A stretch of DNA of 64,000 bases from Microbacterium gallinarum (GTDB taxonomy: Bacteria; Actinomycetota; Actinomycetes; Actinomycetales; Microbacteriaceae): assembly GCF_014837165.1 (NCBI RefSeq), contig NZ_JACSPM010000006.1, positions 1 to 64,000 of the forward strand. Reading direction: 5' to 3'. The translations under genes were made by a program, and so were the position numbers. The notes beneath the pieces are model-generated. The model was not told where the DNA came from. It saw only the letters and a list, made by a program, of their open reading frames with translations, and did no database searches. Below, piece after piece: positions 35,498 through 46,691 of this stretch. How positions within the stretch are numbered: the first letter of the stretch is position 1; the number at the start of each line of letters is the position of its first letter.

Positions 35498-36010
35498 CGG
35501 CGCGGGCACGTCGTCGGGCACGGGCTCCACCTGGTCCACGGCGGCCTGCAGGCGGCCCAGCGTGTCGATCACGATGCGCGTCTCTTCGGGCGACAGGTCG
35601 ATGACCGCCTCCAGCATGCGGCTGTGCATCGCCCCCAGCGTGCGGCGCACCTCCTCGTCGGTGTCGACCGTCGGCGTGACCATGATCCGGCGCTGGTCGC
35701 TCGGGTGCGGGCCGCGGCGCACGTGGTCGGACTTCTCCAGCCGATCGATGATCGCCGTCACCGACGCCGTCGACACGGCGAGGTACCGCGCCAGCTCGGC
35801 CGGCGACACGACGCGGTCCTCGCGCTGCGCCTTGAGCAGGTACCGGAGGGTGAGCAGGTCGTTCTCGCCCATCGCCATCGACTCCCGCGTGCGTCGGCGC
35901 ATCGCCACCTCGGCTGCCCGGTAGAGACGGAAGGCCTGCAGCAGCTCGATCGCGCGCCGGCGGCGGTCGTCGGCGCCCTCGCCGTACCAATAACCGCTGT
36001 TGTGCTCCAC
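35495..36010 (-). CDS. MarR-family transcriptional regulator
   Basis: A 171-residue winged-helix protein. The DNA-binding part includes VSPAELARYLAVSTASVTAIIDRLEK, and the wing has the DQRRIMVTPT motif with the Asp/Arg pair typical of MarR dimers. The N-terminal helix carries several aromatic residues (NSGYWYGEG) that may shape a ligand pocket. The GTG start at 36010 follows TATGAT by 6 nt. It diverges from the mannosyltransferase gene across about 80 bp, and that gene and rsmI are the nearest possible targets. Confidence 0.88.
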   Translation of the reverse strand: MEHNSGYWYGEGADDRRRRAIELLQAFRLYRAAEVAMRRRTRESMAMGENDLLTLRYLLKAQREDRVVSPAELARYLAVSTASVTAIIDRLEKSDHVRRGPHPSDQRRIMVTPTVDTDEEVRRTLGAMHSRMLEAVIDLSPEETRIVIDTLGRLQAAVDQVEPVPDDVPAP

Positions 36011-36016
36011 GCAGGA

Positions 36017-36022
36017 ATCATA
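36017..36022 (-). promoter_or_regulatory. -10 hexamer for leaderless marR
   Basis: TATGAT on the minus strand, then TCCTGC, then GTG 36010. Confidence 0.55.
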
Positions 36023-36080
36023 CGAGCGGTGCTGTCCACCGGGCGCATGCCGTGCACGAAAGCCCCAGGTGGCGCACTCC

Positions 36081-36086
36081 TAGAAT
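36081..36086 (+). promoter_or_regulatory. -10 hexamer for leaderless protein mannosyltransferase gene
   Basis: TAGAAT, a 6-nt spacer (GTGCGG) and the GTG at 36093. This sets the start six bases downstream of the nearest in-frame ATG. Confidence 0.6.
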
Positions 36087-36092
36087 GTGCGG

Positions 36093-37751
36093 GTGACGCA
36101 CCCCGCCCGGCTGGACGCCGACCCGCCCGCCGAGCCGGCGGCCGGGTCCGAGCACGTCGCCGCGCACACCGAACCGCTGCTCCCCCCGGTGCGGCCGAGC
36201 CTGTACGAGCGCTTCACCTCGCGCCTCGCCGACGACCCGCGCGCGCGGCGCCTGTACGCGTGGCTCGGTCCTGCGCTCGTCGTGCTCCTCGCCGCCGTCC
36301 TGCGTCTGTGGAACCTCGCCGCCGCGCACGACCTGATGAACCAGTTCGACGAGACGTACTACGTGAAGGACGCCTGGACCCTCTCGCAGCTCGGATACGA
36401 AGCCGCGTGGCCCGCCGAGGCGAACGCCCGGTTCCTCGCCGGCGACGTGAACATCTTCACCACCGATCCCGCGTTCGTCATCCACCCTCCCCTCGGCAAG
36501 TGGATCATCGCGCTCGGAATGATGGTGCTCGGTCCCGAGAACGGGTGGGGGTGGCGCATCACGACCGCGCTTCTCGGCACCGCGGCCGTGCTCGTGCTCA
36601 TGGTGATCGCGAAGCGGCTCACGCGCTCGACGACCTTCGCGATCATCGCCGGCCTCCTCATGGCCGTCGACGGCCTCGCCATCTCGATGAGCCGCGTCGC
36701 GCTGCTCGACACGCCCCTCATGTTCTTCGTGCTGCTCGCGTTCCTCTTCGTGCTGCTCGACCGAGAACGCACGATGACCCGCATCGCGCAGACGGTCGCC
36801 GCGCGCTACGACGGCGACGAACCGCCGGCGTGGGGTCCGATCCTGTGGAACCGGCCGTGGATCCTCGCCGCGGGAGTGGCGCTGGGCGCGGCATCCGCGG
36901 TCAAATGGTCGGGCGTGTGGGTGCTCGCCGGACTCGGCGTGTACCTCGTGGTGACCGACGCCCTCGCGCGCCGTCGGGCCGGCGTGCTGTTCTGGCCCAG
37001 CGACGCGATCCGGCAGGGCGTCGCGACCTTCCTCCTGCTGGTGCCGGTCGCCGTGGCGGTGTACGTCGCCTCCTGGTCGGGCTGGCTGCTGAGCGACGGC
37101 GGCTACAGCCGCCACGCCGCCGACGCCGACCCCGCGACCGGCGTGTGGTCGTGGGTGCCGCTGTCGCTGCAGAGCCTGTGGCTCGACCACGTCACGATGT
37201 TCACCTCCGCCTCGCAGATCACATCGGGCCACTCCTACGCGAGCCCTGCCTGGCAGTGGCCGCTGCTCGTCCGCCCGACCGGGATGTATTACCACCACGA
37301 CGCCCTGGGCGTCGACGGCTGCGCGGCCACGAACGGCTGCTCGGAGGTCGTGGCCAGCATCCCTAACCCGCTCATCTGGTACGCCGGCGTCGCCGCGGTG
37401 ATCTACCTGGCCTACCGCTTCGTCGTGGCGCGCGACTGGCGCCACGCCCTCGTGCTCACCGGCATCGGCGTCACGTACGTGCCGTGGCTGTTCTACCCCG
37501 AGCGCACGATCTTCCAGTTCTACACGGTGCTGGTGCTGCCGTTCATGCTGCTCGCGCTCACCTTCGCACTGCGCGACATCGCCGGCCCGCAGCACGCCGA
37601 CGCCTACCGCCGCCATACCGGGCAGCGGCTCGTCATCGTGTTCCTGGTGGTCGCCCTCGCGCTGTCGGCGTTCTGGTACCCGGTCGTCACGGCGATGCCG
37701 GTGCCGTACGACTTCTGGCGGCTGCACAACTGGCTGCCGACCTGGGTCTGA
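36093..37751 (+). CDS. Polyprenyl-phosphate-mannose protein mannosyltransferase (PMT family)
   Basis: A 552-residue membrane glycosyltransferase (GT39/GT-C fold) with about eleven helices. The first external loop holds the acidic catalytic motif FDETYYVKDAW, as in Rv1002c and yeast PMTs, and a second PMT block is seen in SRVALLDTPLMFF. It transfers mannose from polyprenyl phosphate to Ser/Thr of proteins during Sec export. The gene is divergent from the marR/rsmI pair. Its stop lies 4 bp from the stop of the converging YyaL-like gene. Confidence 0.92.
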   Translation: MTHPARLDADPPAEPAAGSEHVAAHTEPLLPPVRPSLYERFTSRLADDPRARRLYAWLGPALVVLLAAVLRLWNLAAAHDLMNQFDETYYVKDAWTLSQLGYEAAWPAEANARFLAGDVNIFTTDPAFVIHPPLGKWIIALGMMVLGPENGWGWRITTALLGTAAVLVLMVIAKRLTRSTTFAIIAGLLMAVDGLAISMSRVALLDTPLMFFVLLAFLFVLLDRERTMTRIAQTVAARYDGDEPPAWGPILWNRPWILAAGVALGAASAVKWSGVWVLAGLGVYLVVTDALARRRAGVLFWPSDAIRQGVATFLLLVPVAVAVYVASWSGWLLSDGGYSRHAADADPATGVWSWVPLSLQSLWLDHVTMFTSASQITSGHSYASPAWQWPLLVRPTGMYYHHDALGVDGCAATNGCSEVVASIPNPLIWYAGVAAVIYLAYRFVVARDWRHALVLTGIGVTYVPWLFYPERTIFQFYTVLVLPFMLLALTFALRDIAGPQHADAYRRHTGQRLVIVFLVVALALSAFWYPVVTAMPVPYDFWRLHNWLPTWV

Positions 37752-37755
37752 CGGC

Positions 37756-39597
<1,842 letters not shown>

Positions 39598-39607
39598 GGC
39601 AATCCGG

Positions 39608-40492
<885 letters not shown>

Positions 40493-40598
40493 TCAGGCGA
40501 ATAGACGAGATCAGGCCGATCGGCGCAGAATCCGCCTGTTCCGGTCGAATCGCCTGACTCGGTCGACGGCGGGTCGGCGCCAGAGCGGACCGCCGTCA

Positions 40599-40604
40599 TA
40601 CGAT
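40599..40604 (+). promoter_or_regulatory. -10 hexamer of hrpA
   Basis: TACGAT ends 8 nt before the ATG at 40613. The spacer contains GGAGGG, too close for a normal ribosome binding site, so a leader of about one base is likely. Confidence 0.45.
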
Positions 40605-40612
40605 GGAGGGCT

Positions 40613-43600
40613 ATGTCTGCGCCCGAACCCGTCATCTCGTACCCGCCGGAGCTGCCCGTCAGCACCGCGCGCGACGAGATCGCGCGCGCGATCCGCGAGA
40701 ACCAGGTCGTGATCGTCGCGGGCGCGACCGGCTCGGGCAAGACGACCCAGCTGCCGAAGATCTGCCTCGAGCTCGGCCGCACCCGCATCGCCCACACGCA
40801 GCCGCGGCGCATCGCGGCCCGCACCATCGCCGAACGCGTCGCCGAGGAGCTCCAGGTCCCGCTCGGCACGACCGTCGGCTACAAGGTGCGCTTCACCGAC
40901 AAGGTGTCGGACGACACGCGCATCGCGCTGATGACCGACGGCATCCTGCTCAACGAGATCCACCGCGACCGGCTGCTGACGCGCTACGACACGATCATCG
41001 TCGACGAGGCGCACGAGCGCTCGCTCAACGTCGACTTCCTCATCGGCTACCTCCGGCGCGTGCTCCCCCGCCGCCCCGACCTCAAGGTCGTCATCACCAG
41101 CGCGACGATCGATCCCGAGAGCTTCGCCAAGCATTTCGCCGCAGCCGACGGCACCCCCGCCCCGATCATCGAAGTCTCGGGCCGCACCTATCCCGTCGAG
41201 GTGCGCTACCGCCCGCCGTCGCCGTCCGGCAAGGACGAGTCCGACGATGTCGACGGCATCACCACCGCGCTGCGCGAGCTCGATCGCGAGCCCGCAGGCG
41301 ACGTTCTGGTGTTCCTGCCGGGCGAGGCCGAGATCCGCGACGCGATGGATGCCGTGCGCGGCATGTATGCGAAGGATGCCGCTCCCACCGAGGTGCTCCC
41401 GCTCTACGGACGGCTCAGCGCCGCGGAGCAGCACCGTGTGTTCGAGCGGTCGGCCGTCGCCGGCGTGCGCCGCCGCGTGATCCTCGCGACCAACGTCGCC
41501 GAGACGAGCCTCACCGTGCCCGGCATCCGCTACGTCGTCGACACCGGCACCGCCCGCATCTCGCGCTACAGCAACCGCAGCAAGATCCAGCGCCTGCCCA
41601 TCGAGCCCATCTCGCAGGCGTCGGCGCAGCAGCGGTCCGGACGCGCCGGTCGCACGAGCCCGGGTGTCGCCATCCGCCTCTATGCCGAAGACGACTTCAC
41701 CGCGCGCGACGAGTTCACCGAGCCGGAGATCCTGCGCACGAGCCTGGCCTCGGTCATCCTGCAGATGCTGTCGCTGGGCTTCGGCGACATCTCGTCGTTC
41801 CCCTTCCTCATGCCGCCCGATTCCCGGGGCGTGAAGGCGGCGTTCGACCTGCTCGTCGAACTCGGCGCCGTGCGCGCCGGACGTGGCGGCGGCTCCCCCG
41901 CGCTCACCGACCTGGGTCGCGAGATCGCCCGCCTGCCGATCGACCCCCGCTTCGCGCGCATGCTCATCCAGGCACGTCGCACGAACGTGCTGCGCGACGT
42001 GCTGGCGATCGTCGCGGGCCTGTCGATCCAGGACGTGCGCGAGCGCCCCGAGGAGCGCCGCGAAGAGGCCGACCGGCTGCATGCCCGCTTCGCCGACCCG
42101 ACGAGCGACTTCCTGAGCCTGCTCAACCTCTGGAACCACCTGCAGGAGAAGCAGGCCGAACTCGGCTCGAGTGCGTTCCGGCGTCTCTGCCGCCAGGAGC
42201 ACCTCAACTACGTCCGCGTGCGCGAGTGGGCCGACGTGCACCGCCAGCTCAGCGCCATCCTCGGCCTTTCACGCAAGGCGTCGGCCGCCACCGGCCCGAC
42301 CGCCGATCCCGACGACATCCACCGCGCGATCCTCTCCGGCCTGCTGTCGCAGATCGGCATCCTCGATGACCGCACCACCGCCAAGACCGCCCACCGCGGC
42401 GGACGCGGCACCGAGCGCCCCGAGCGACGGTCCGCCGAATACCTCGGCGCCCGCGGCACCCGCTTCGCGATCTTCCCCGGCTCGGGCCTCAAGAAGCAGC
42501 GGCCCACCGCGGTCATGGCAGCGGAGGTGGTCGAGACGTCCCGCCTGTTCGCGCGGACCGTGGCGGCGATCGACCCGGAGTGGGCGGAGCCGCTCGCCGG
42601 CGACCTCGCGAAGCGCCAGCTGAGCGAGCCGCACTGGTCGAAGGCCTCGGGCGCGGCATCCGCCTACGAGAAGGTGACGCTCTTCGGCGTCGACATCGTG
42701 CCGCGACGCCGCGTGCAGCTGGCGCGGTTCGACCGGCCGTTCGCCCGCGAGCTGTTCCTGCGGCATGCGCTGGTGGAGGGCGAGTGGGATGTCTCGGCCC
42801 TCGACAAGCGGCTGACGGCGTTCGAGCGGCGCAACCTCGAACTGCGCCGCCGCCTCGAGAAGATCGAGGAGCGCGAACGACGTCGTGACATCCTCGTCGG
42901 CGACGAGGCCGTGTACCGCTTCTACGACGCCCGCATCCCCCGCGACGTCTTCGACGTCCGTTCGTTCGAGGCGTGGTGGCGCGACACGGCGGAGCGCACT
43001 CCGCGACTGCTCGACATGACCGAGGCCGACCTCGTCGACGACGCGTCGCGCGGCGACGAGCGCGACTTCCCCGCGCGCTGGCAGCAGGGCGACCAGGTGC
43101 TCTCGCTCGCCTACCGGTTCGAGCCCGGCGCGCCCGACGACGGGGTGACCGCGGTCGTGCCGCTCGCCCTGCTCGCCCAGCTGCGCCCCGATGGCTTCGA
43201 CTGGCAGGTGCCCGGGATGCGCGACGAGCTCATCACGGCGCTGCTGCGCGCGCTTCCGAAGGCGATCCGCCGGCACGTCGTCCCGGCCGCCGACTGGGCG
43301 GCCACCTTCGGCGCAGAGCTCGCAGGTCACGGCCCCGAGTCGCACGAGGGACTCCCGCCGACGGGTCTGCGCGAGGCGCTCGCCGCGCGCATCCAGCGCG
43401 TCGCCAACCAGCCGGTGACGGCCGCGGACTTCGAGCTCGACCGGGTGCCCGGCCACCTGCTCGTGTCGTTCCGCGCCGTCGACGGGCGCGGCAGGGCCGT
43501 CGATTCCGACCGCGATCTCACGGCGCTCCAGAGCCGTCTCGCTGACCGGGCGCGGTCGGCCGTGTCCCGGTCGCTGAGCGAGCGGGGCGAGCCGAACCGC

Positions 43601-44527
43601 CGCGGGCCCGCCGCACCGTCGCCGTCAGCACCGACTGCGGCAGGCACGACCTCGACCTTCACCGAGCGCACCGGCCTCACCGAGTGGACGTTCGGCGATC
43701 TCCCGGACGTCGTCGACACCCGCGTCGCGGGCGGCGTGGTGCGTGGCTACCCCGCGATCGTCGACGAGGGCGCGACGGTCGCCCTCCGCATCGAGGCGAC
43801 CCCCGAGGCCGCGGTGACGGCGACCCACGCCGGCGCCCGGCGACTGCTCCTGCTCGCGGTGCCCTCCCCTTCGGCCTACGTGCTCGACCACCTCACCTCG
43901 GCGGAGAAGCTCGCGCTCGCGGCATCCCCCTATCCGTCCGCGAAGGCGCTCGTCGAGGACGCACGCGTGGCGGTCGCCGATGCTGTCATCGCGCGCACCG
44001 CGCCCGACGGCGTCGTGCGCACGCGCGCCGGCTTCGATGCGGTGCGCGACGCGCTCTCGTCGGTCGTGGTGGACGAGCTCTTCCAGACCGTGTCGCTGAC
44101 GGCGAAGATCCTGACGGCGGCGCGGGAGGTCGAGCGAGCCGTGCGCGGCCAGAACTCGCTCACTCTGCTCGGCGCCCTGAACGACGTGAAGAGCCAGGTG
44201 GCGGGCCTGGTGTTCCCCGGCTTCATCTCGCGCACCGGCACCACCCGGCTCGCGCACCTGCCGCGTTATCTGCGCGGCGCGCTCGACCGTGTGAAGGCCC
44301 TCGCCGACAACCCGGGACGCGACCGCCAGCGCATGTCGGAATTCGAGCGGGCGGCAGCGGCGTTCGCCGAGGCGGGCGGCGTGGTGCCGCCGCCGGCGGG
44401 CCAGGCTCCGGCGCTCGACCGCACGCGCTGGCTGCTCGAGGAGTACCGGGTCAGCCTGTTCGCCCAGCAGCTCGGCACCGCCGAGCCGGTGTCGCTGCAG
44501 CGCATCCAGAAGGCGCTGCGGGAATAG
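40613..44527 (+). CDS. hrpA: ATP-dependent RNA helicase HrpA
   Basis: A 1304-residue DEAH-box helicase, the full length of bacterial HrpA. The helicase core has Walker A GATGSGKTT (37-45), DEAH (IIVDEAHERS), the SAT motif (VVITSATID) and QRSGRAGR motif VI. Winged-helix, HA2 and OB-fold regions follow. The long C-terminal half contains the HrpA-specific DUF3418 segment. HrpA rescues stalled and collided ribosomes and processes some mRNAs. The sequence is continuous with no frameshift. The quinone oxidoreductase gene follows 29 bp later with its own Shine-Dalgarno. Confidence 0.96.
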   Translation: MSAPEPVISYPPELPVSTARDEIARAIRENQVVIVAGATGSGKTTQLPKICLELGRTRIAHTQPRRIAARTIAERVAEELQVPLGTTVGYKVRFTDKVSDDTRIALMTDGILLNEIHRDRLLTRYDTIIVDEAHERSLNVDFLIGYLRRVLPRRPDLKVVITSATIDPESFAKHFAAADGTPAPIIEVSGRTYPVEVRYRPPSPSGKDESDDVDGITTALRELDREPAGDVLVFLPGEAEIRDAMDAVRGMYAKDAAPTEVLPLYGRLSAAEQHRVFERSAVAGVRRRVILATNVAETSLTVPGIRYVVDTGTARISRYSNRSKIQRLPIEPISQASAQQRSGRAGRTSPGVAIRLYAEDDFTARDEFTEPEILRTSLASVILQMLSLGFGDISSFPFLMPPDSRGVKAAFDLLVELGAVRAGRGGGSPALTDLGREIARLPIDPRFARMLIQARRTNVLRDVLAIVAGLSIQDVRERPEERREEADRLHARFADPTSDFLSLLNLWNHLQEKQAELGSSAFRRLCRQEHLNYVRVREWADVHRQLSAILGLSRKASAATGPTADPDDIHRAILSGLLSQIGILDDRTTAKTAHRGGRGTERPERRSAEYLGARGTRFAIFPGSGLKKQRPTAVMAAEVVETSRLFARTVAAIDPEWAEPLAGDLAKRQLSEPHWSKASGAASAYEKVTLFGVDIVPRRRVQLARFDRPFARELFLRHALVEGEWDVSALDKRLTAFERRNLELRRRLEKIEERERRRDILVGDEAVYRFYDARIPRDVFDVRSFEAWWRDTAERTPRLLDMTEADLVDDASRGDERDFPARWQQGDQVLSLAYRFEPGAPDDGVTAVVPLALLAQLRPDGFDWQVPGMRDELITALLRALPKAIRRHVVPAADWAATFGAELAGHGPESHEGLPPTGLREALAARIQRVANQPVTAADFELDRVPGHLLVSFRAVDGRGRAVDSDRDLTALQSRLADRARSAVSRSLSERGEPNRRGPAAPSPSAPTAAGTTSTFTERTGLTEWTFGDLPDVVDTRVAGGVVRGYPAIVDEGATVALRIEATPEAAVTATHAGARRLLLLAVPSPSAYVLDHLTSAEKLALAASPYPSAKALVEDARVAVADAVIARTAPDGVVRTRAGFDAVRDALSSVVVDELFQTVSLTAKILTAAREVERAVRGQNSLTLLGALNDVKSQVAGLVFPGFISRTGTTRLAHLPRYLRGALDRVKALADNPGRDRQRMSEFERAAAAFAEAGGVVPPPAGQAPALDRTRWLLEEYRVSLFAQQLGTAEPVSLQRIQKALRE

Positions 44528-44556
44528 GGTTCCAGAACGAGGAGGTTGCCCCAGCC

Positions 44557-45498
44557 ATGGCCACTGCGATCGTCTACACCGAGTTCGGAGGACCCGAGGT
44601 CCTCCACGCCGTCGAGATCTCCGCGCCCACCCCTGCGGCCGGCCAGGTCGCGATCCGCGTCGAGGCGGCGGGGGTGAACCCGATCGATGCCAAGCTCCGC
44701 TCCGGCAAGCGCGCGTCGGCCGACATCGTCGAGCCGCGCCGCGTCGGCAACGACGGCGCCGGAATCGTCACCGCCGTCGGCGACGGCGTCGACGGATTCC
44801 GGCCGGGCGACGCCGTGGTGTTCTCCGGTGCATCCGGCGCGTACGCCTCCGACCTCCTTGTGTCCGCCGACCGCGTGCACTCCCGTCCGCCGCAGGTCGA
44901 CGCGGCGACCGGCGCCGCGCTCGGGATACCCGTCGGCACGGCCTACCAGACCCTCCGCTCGCTCTCGGTGGGCTCGGGCGACACCCTCCTGCTGCACGCC
45001 GGCTCTGGCTCCGTGGGACAGGCCGCGATCCAGCTCGCCGTGCTGTGGGGCGCCACCGTCATCGCCACCTCATCGCCCCGGCGCGCCGAGGCGGTGCGCG
45101 CGCTCGGCGCCACGCCCGTGCCGTACGGCGACGGACTCGCCGACCGCGTGCGCGCACTCGCACCGCAGGGCATCACGGTCGCGATCGACGCCGCGGGCAC
45201 CGACGAGGCGCTGCAGACCTCGACCGAGCTGGTCGCCGACAGGTCCCGCATCGCGACGCTCGTGAGGGGTCGGGATGCCGCCTCCCTCGGCATCCGCGCC
45301 TTCTCGGGCGGCTCGCCCGTGCCCCTCACCGCTCAGCAGCAGGCGTGGCGGGGAGAGGCGGTGCCCGTCGTGCTCGCGCTGCTGGCCGCCGGACGCTTCA
45401 CCGTCGAACTCGGCCCGTCGTTCCCGCTCGCCGACGCCGTCGACGCGCATCGTGCGGTCGAGGCCGGAGTCGACGGCAAGATCACGCTCGTCCCGTAG
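44557..45498 (+). CDS. NADPH:quinone oxidoreductase-like zinc-independent MDR
   Basis: A 313-residue medium-chain dehydrogenase/reductase. The N-terminal GroES-like domain has VEAAGVNPIDAKLR and the NDGAGIV segment; the Rossmann domain has LHAGSGSVGQAAIQLA. Cysteines and histidines that would bind catalytic or structural zinc are missing, which places it with the quinone oxidoreductases. It probably reduces quinones or enones with NADPH, in the cytosol. GAGGAGG lies 11 nt before the ATG, slightly far. The 244 bp after it hold the tandem palindromic repeat. Confidence 0.88.
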   Translation: MATAIVYTEFGGPEVLHAVEISAPTPAAGQVAIRVEAAGVNPIDAKLRSGKRASADIVEPRRVGNDGAGIVTAVGDGVDGFRPGDAVVFSGASGAYASDLLVSADRVHSRPPQVDAATGAALGIPVGTAYQTLRSLSVGSGDTLLLHAGSGSVGQAAIQLAVLWGATVIATSSPRRAEAVRALGATPVPYGDGLADRVRALAPQGITVAIDAAGTDEALQTSTELVADRSRIATLVRGRDAASLGIRAFSGGSPVPLTAQQQAWRGEAVPVVLALLAAGRFTVELGPSFPLADAVDAHRAVEAGVDGKITLVP

Positions 45499-45551
45499 CC
45501 GCACCGCCGCCGCCGGTCCCGGGTGGCGTTCTTCCGCGCAGCCGCGAGCGG

Positions 45552-45765
45552 CTCACCTGTCGCGATGTGCCGGCGCAAGCGGCGCTTCGTGACAGGCGAG
45601 CAGATGCCGCGCGCGGGCGAGCAGAGCCCGCGCGAAGCGAGCGCGGCTCACCTGTCCTGATGTGCCGCCGCAGGGGGCACTTCGTGACAGGTGAGCAGAT
45701 GCCGCGCGGGCGAGCGAAAGCCCCGGGCCAAGCGGGCGCGGCTCACCTGTCCTGATGTGCCGTCG
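45552..45765. repeat. 95-bp tandem repeat with internal palindrome (2 full copies plus a partial third)
   Basis: Copies begin at 45552, 45647 and 45742, spaced exactly 95 bp. Each full copy has an inverted repeat: CTCACCTGTC, then 29 bases, then GACAGG(C/T)GAG (45552-45600 and 45647-45695). In copy 2 an inner stem GTGCC/GGCAC (45662-45666 and 45676-45680) extends the fold. A 46-bp GC-rich linker (CAGATGCCGCGCG...) separates copies. The third copy keeps only the left arm and about 14 following bases before merging into the sulfurtransferase gene, whose stop codon lies inside the arm. No protein frame is convincing here. Confidence 0.85.
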
Positions 45766-46609
45766 CAGGTCGTGCGGCCGGCTCCGGTCCCGTCGCGATC
45801 GGGCGTCCCGGGGTGTTCGACCACTGGCTCCACGAACCCGGGTAGATGCGCAGGTCGAGCCCCGCGAGTTCCGCGGCGAACACGGCCTGCGCGGCCGTGA
45901 CACCCGACCCGCAGTACGCCGCCGCCGCGACGCCGGGCGTGAGGCCCGCCTCGGCGAACAGAGTGCGGAGGGCCGCGGCATCCCGGAATCGATCCGCCAC
46001 GACGTAGTCGGTCGTCGGCAGGTTCACGGCACCGGGGATGTGCCCGGCGATGGGGTCGATCGGCTCGACCTCGCCGCGGAAGCGCTCGGGCGCGCGCACG
46101 TCGAGCAGCACGCCCTCCGACGGCAGCGCTGCGGCCTCGTCGATCGACAGCACGGGCTCGGAGATCGGCTGCAGCACGACGTCGCCCGGATCAGGCTCGA
46201 CCACGCCCTCCTCGACCGGGAGCCCGGCTGCCTTCCAGGCGCCGAACCCCCCGTCGAGCAGGCGCACGTCGGCCACGCCGGTCCGTGTGAGGAGCCACCA
46301 CGCGCGCGACGCGCCGAGCGAGCGCGCGTCGTCGTAGACGACCACGGTGTCCCCGGCGCGCAGTCCCCAGCGACGGGCCGCCGCCTGGAGGTCGTCGAGA
46401 GCGGGAAGCGGGTGCCGGCCGTCCGTGGCGCGACCGTGACGCGACAGCTCGGACTCCAGGTCGACGTAGACGGCGCCGGGGATGTGACCGGCGAGATGGT
46501 CGGGGCGGCCGTCCGGCTTGTCGAGGCGATACCGGACGTCGAGCACGCGCACTCCGTCGCGAGACGAGAGGCGGTGGTCGAGTTCTGCGGGGGTGATCAG
46601 CTGGGCCAC
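45743..46609 (-). CDS. sseA: Sulfurtransferase, two rhodanese domains (3-mercaptopyruvate/thiosulfate type)
   Basis: A 288-residue protein with an N-terminal non-catalytic rhodanese domain (RVLDVRYRLD, AGHIPGAVYVDLE) and a C-terminal catalytic one. The active loop is CGSGVTA, the form typical of 3-mercaptopyruvate sulfurtransferases; thiosulfate-specific rhodaneses usually carry CRxG(K/R). The likely role is transfer of sulfur from 3-mercaptopyruvate to thiols or cyanide. I use GTG 46609; an ATG at 46693 would add 28 low-complexity residues. The last residues (ATAHQDR) and the stop are encoded by the third copy of the 95-bp repeat. The gene diverges from the MetY-like gene, another sulfur enzyme. 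Confidence 0.88.
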   Translation of the reverse strand: MAQLITPAELDHRLSSRDGVRVLDVRYRLDKPDGRPDHLAGHIPGAVYVDLESELSRHGRATDGRHPLPALDDLQAAARRWGLRAGDTVVVYDDARSLGASRAWWLLTRTGVADVRLLDGGFGAWKAAGLPVEEGVVEPDPGDVVLQPISEPVLSIDEAAALPSEGVLLDVRAPERFRGEVEPIDPIAGHIPGAVNLPTTDYVVADRFRDAAALRTLFAEAGLTPGVAAAAYCGSGVTAAQAVFAAELAGLDLRIYPGSWSQWSNTPGRPIATGPEPAARPATAHQDR

Positions 46610-46678
46610 GCCTCCATCCTCACATCCATGCGGCGTGCAACAGTTCGACACAGGCGGGTCCCGGGCGCCGCACGACCC

Positions 46679-46684
46679 GACAAT
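46679..46684 (+). promoter_or_regulatory. -10 hexamer for leaderless MetY-like gene
   Basis: GACAAT ends 7 nt before ATG 46692. An earlier in-frame ATG at 46683 lies inside the hexamer and is therefore unlikely. Confidence 0.45.
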
Positions 46685-46691
46685 GGATCGC

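Noticed and set aside
45552..45765. CRISPR array
   Set aside because: Only two to three units, 95 bp long, with similar linkers, no unique spacers and no cas genes.
45541..45981. Overlapping minus-strand frames with repeated peptide endings at the 45.5-kb repeat
   Set aside because: They are produced by translating the 95-bp DNA repeat. They lack start signals and known domains.
46620..46660. Third ECF42-type promoter (TGTCGA on the minus strand near 46645)
   Set aside because: No CGT element is found 17 bp downstream, and it lies between genes already explained by other start signals.
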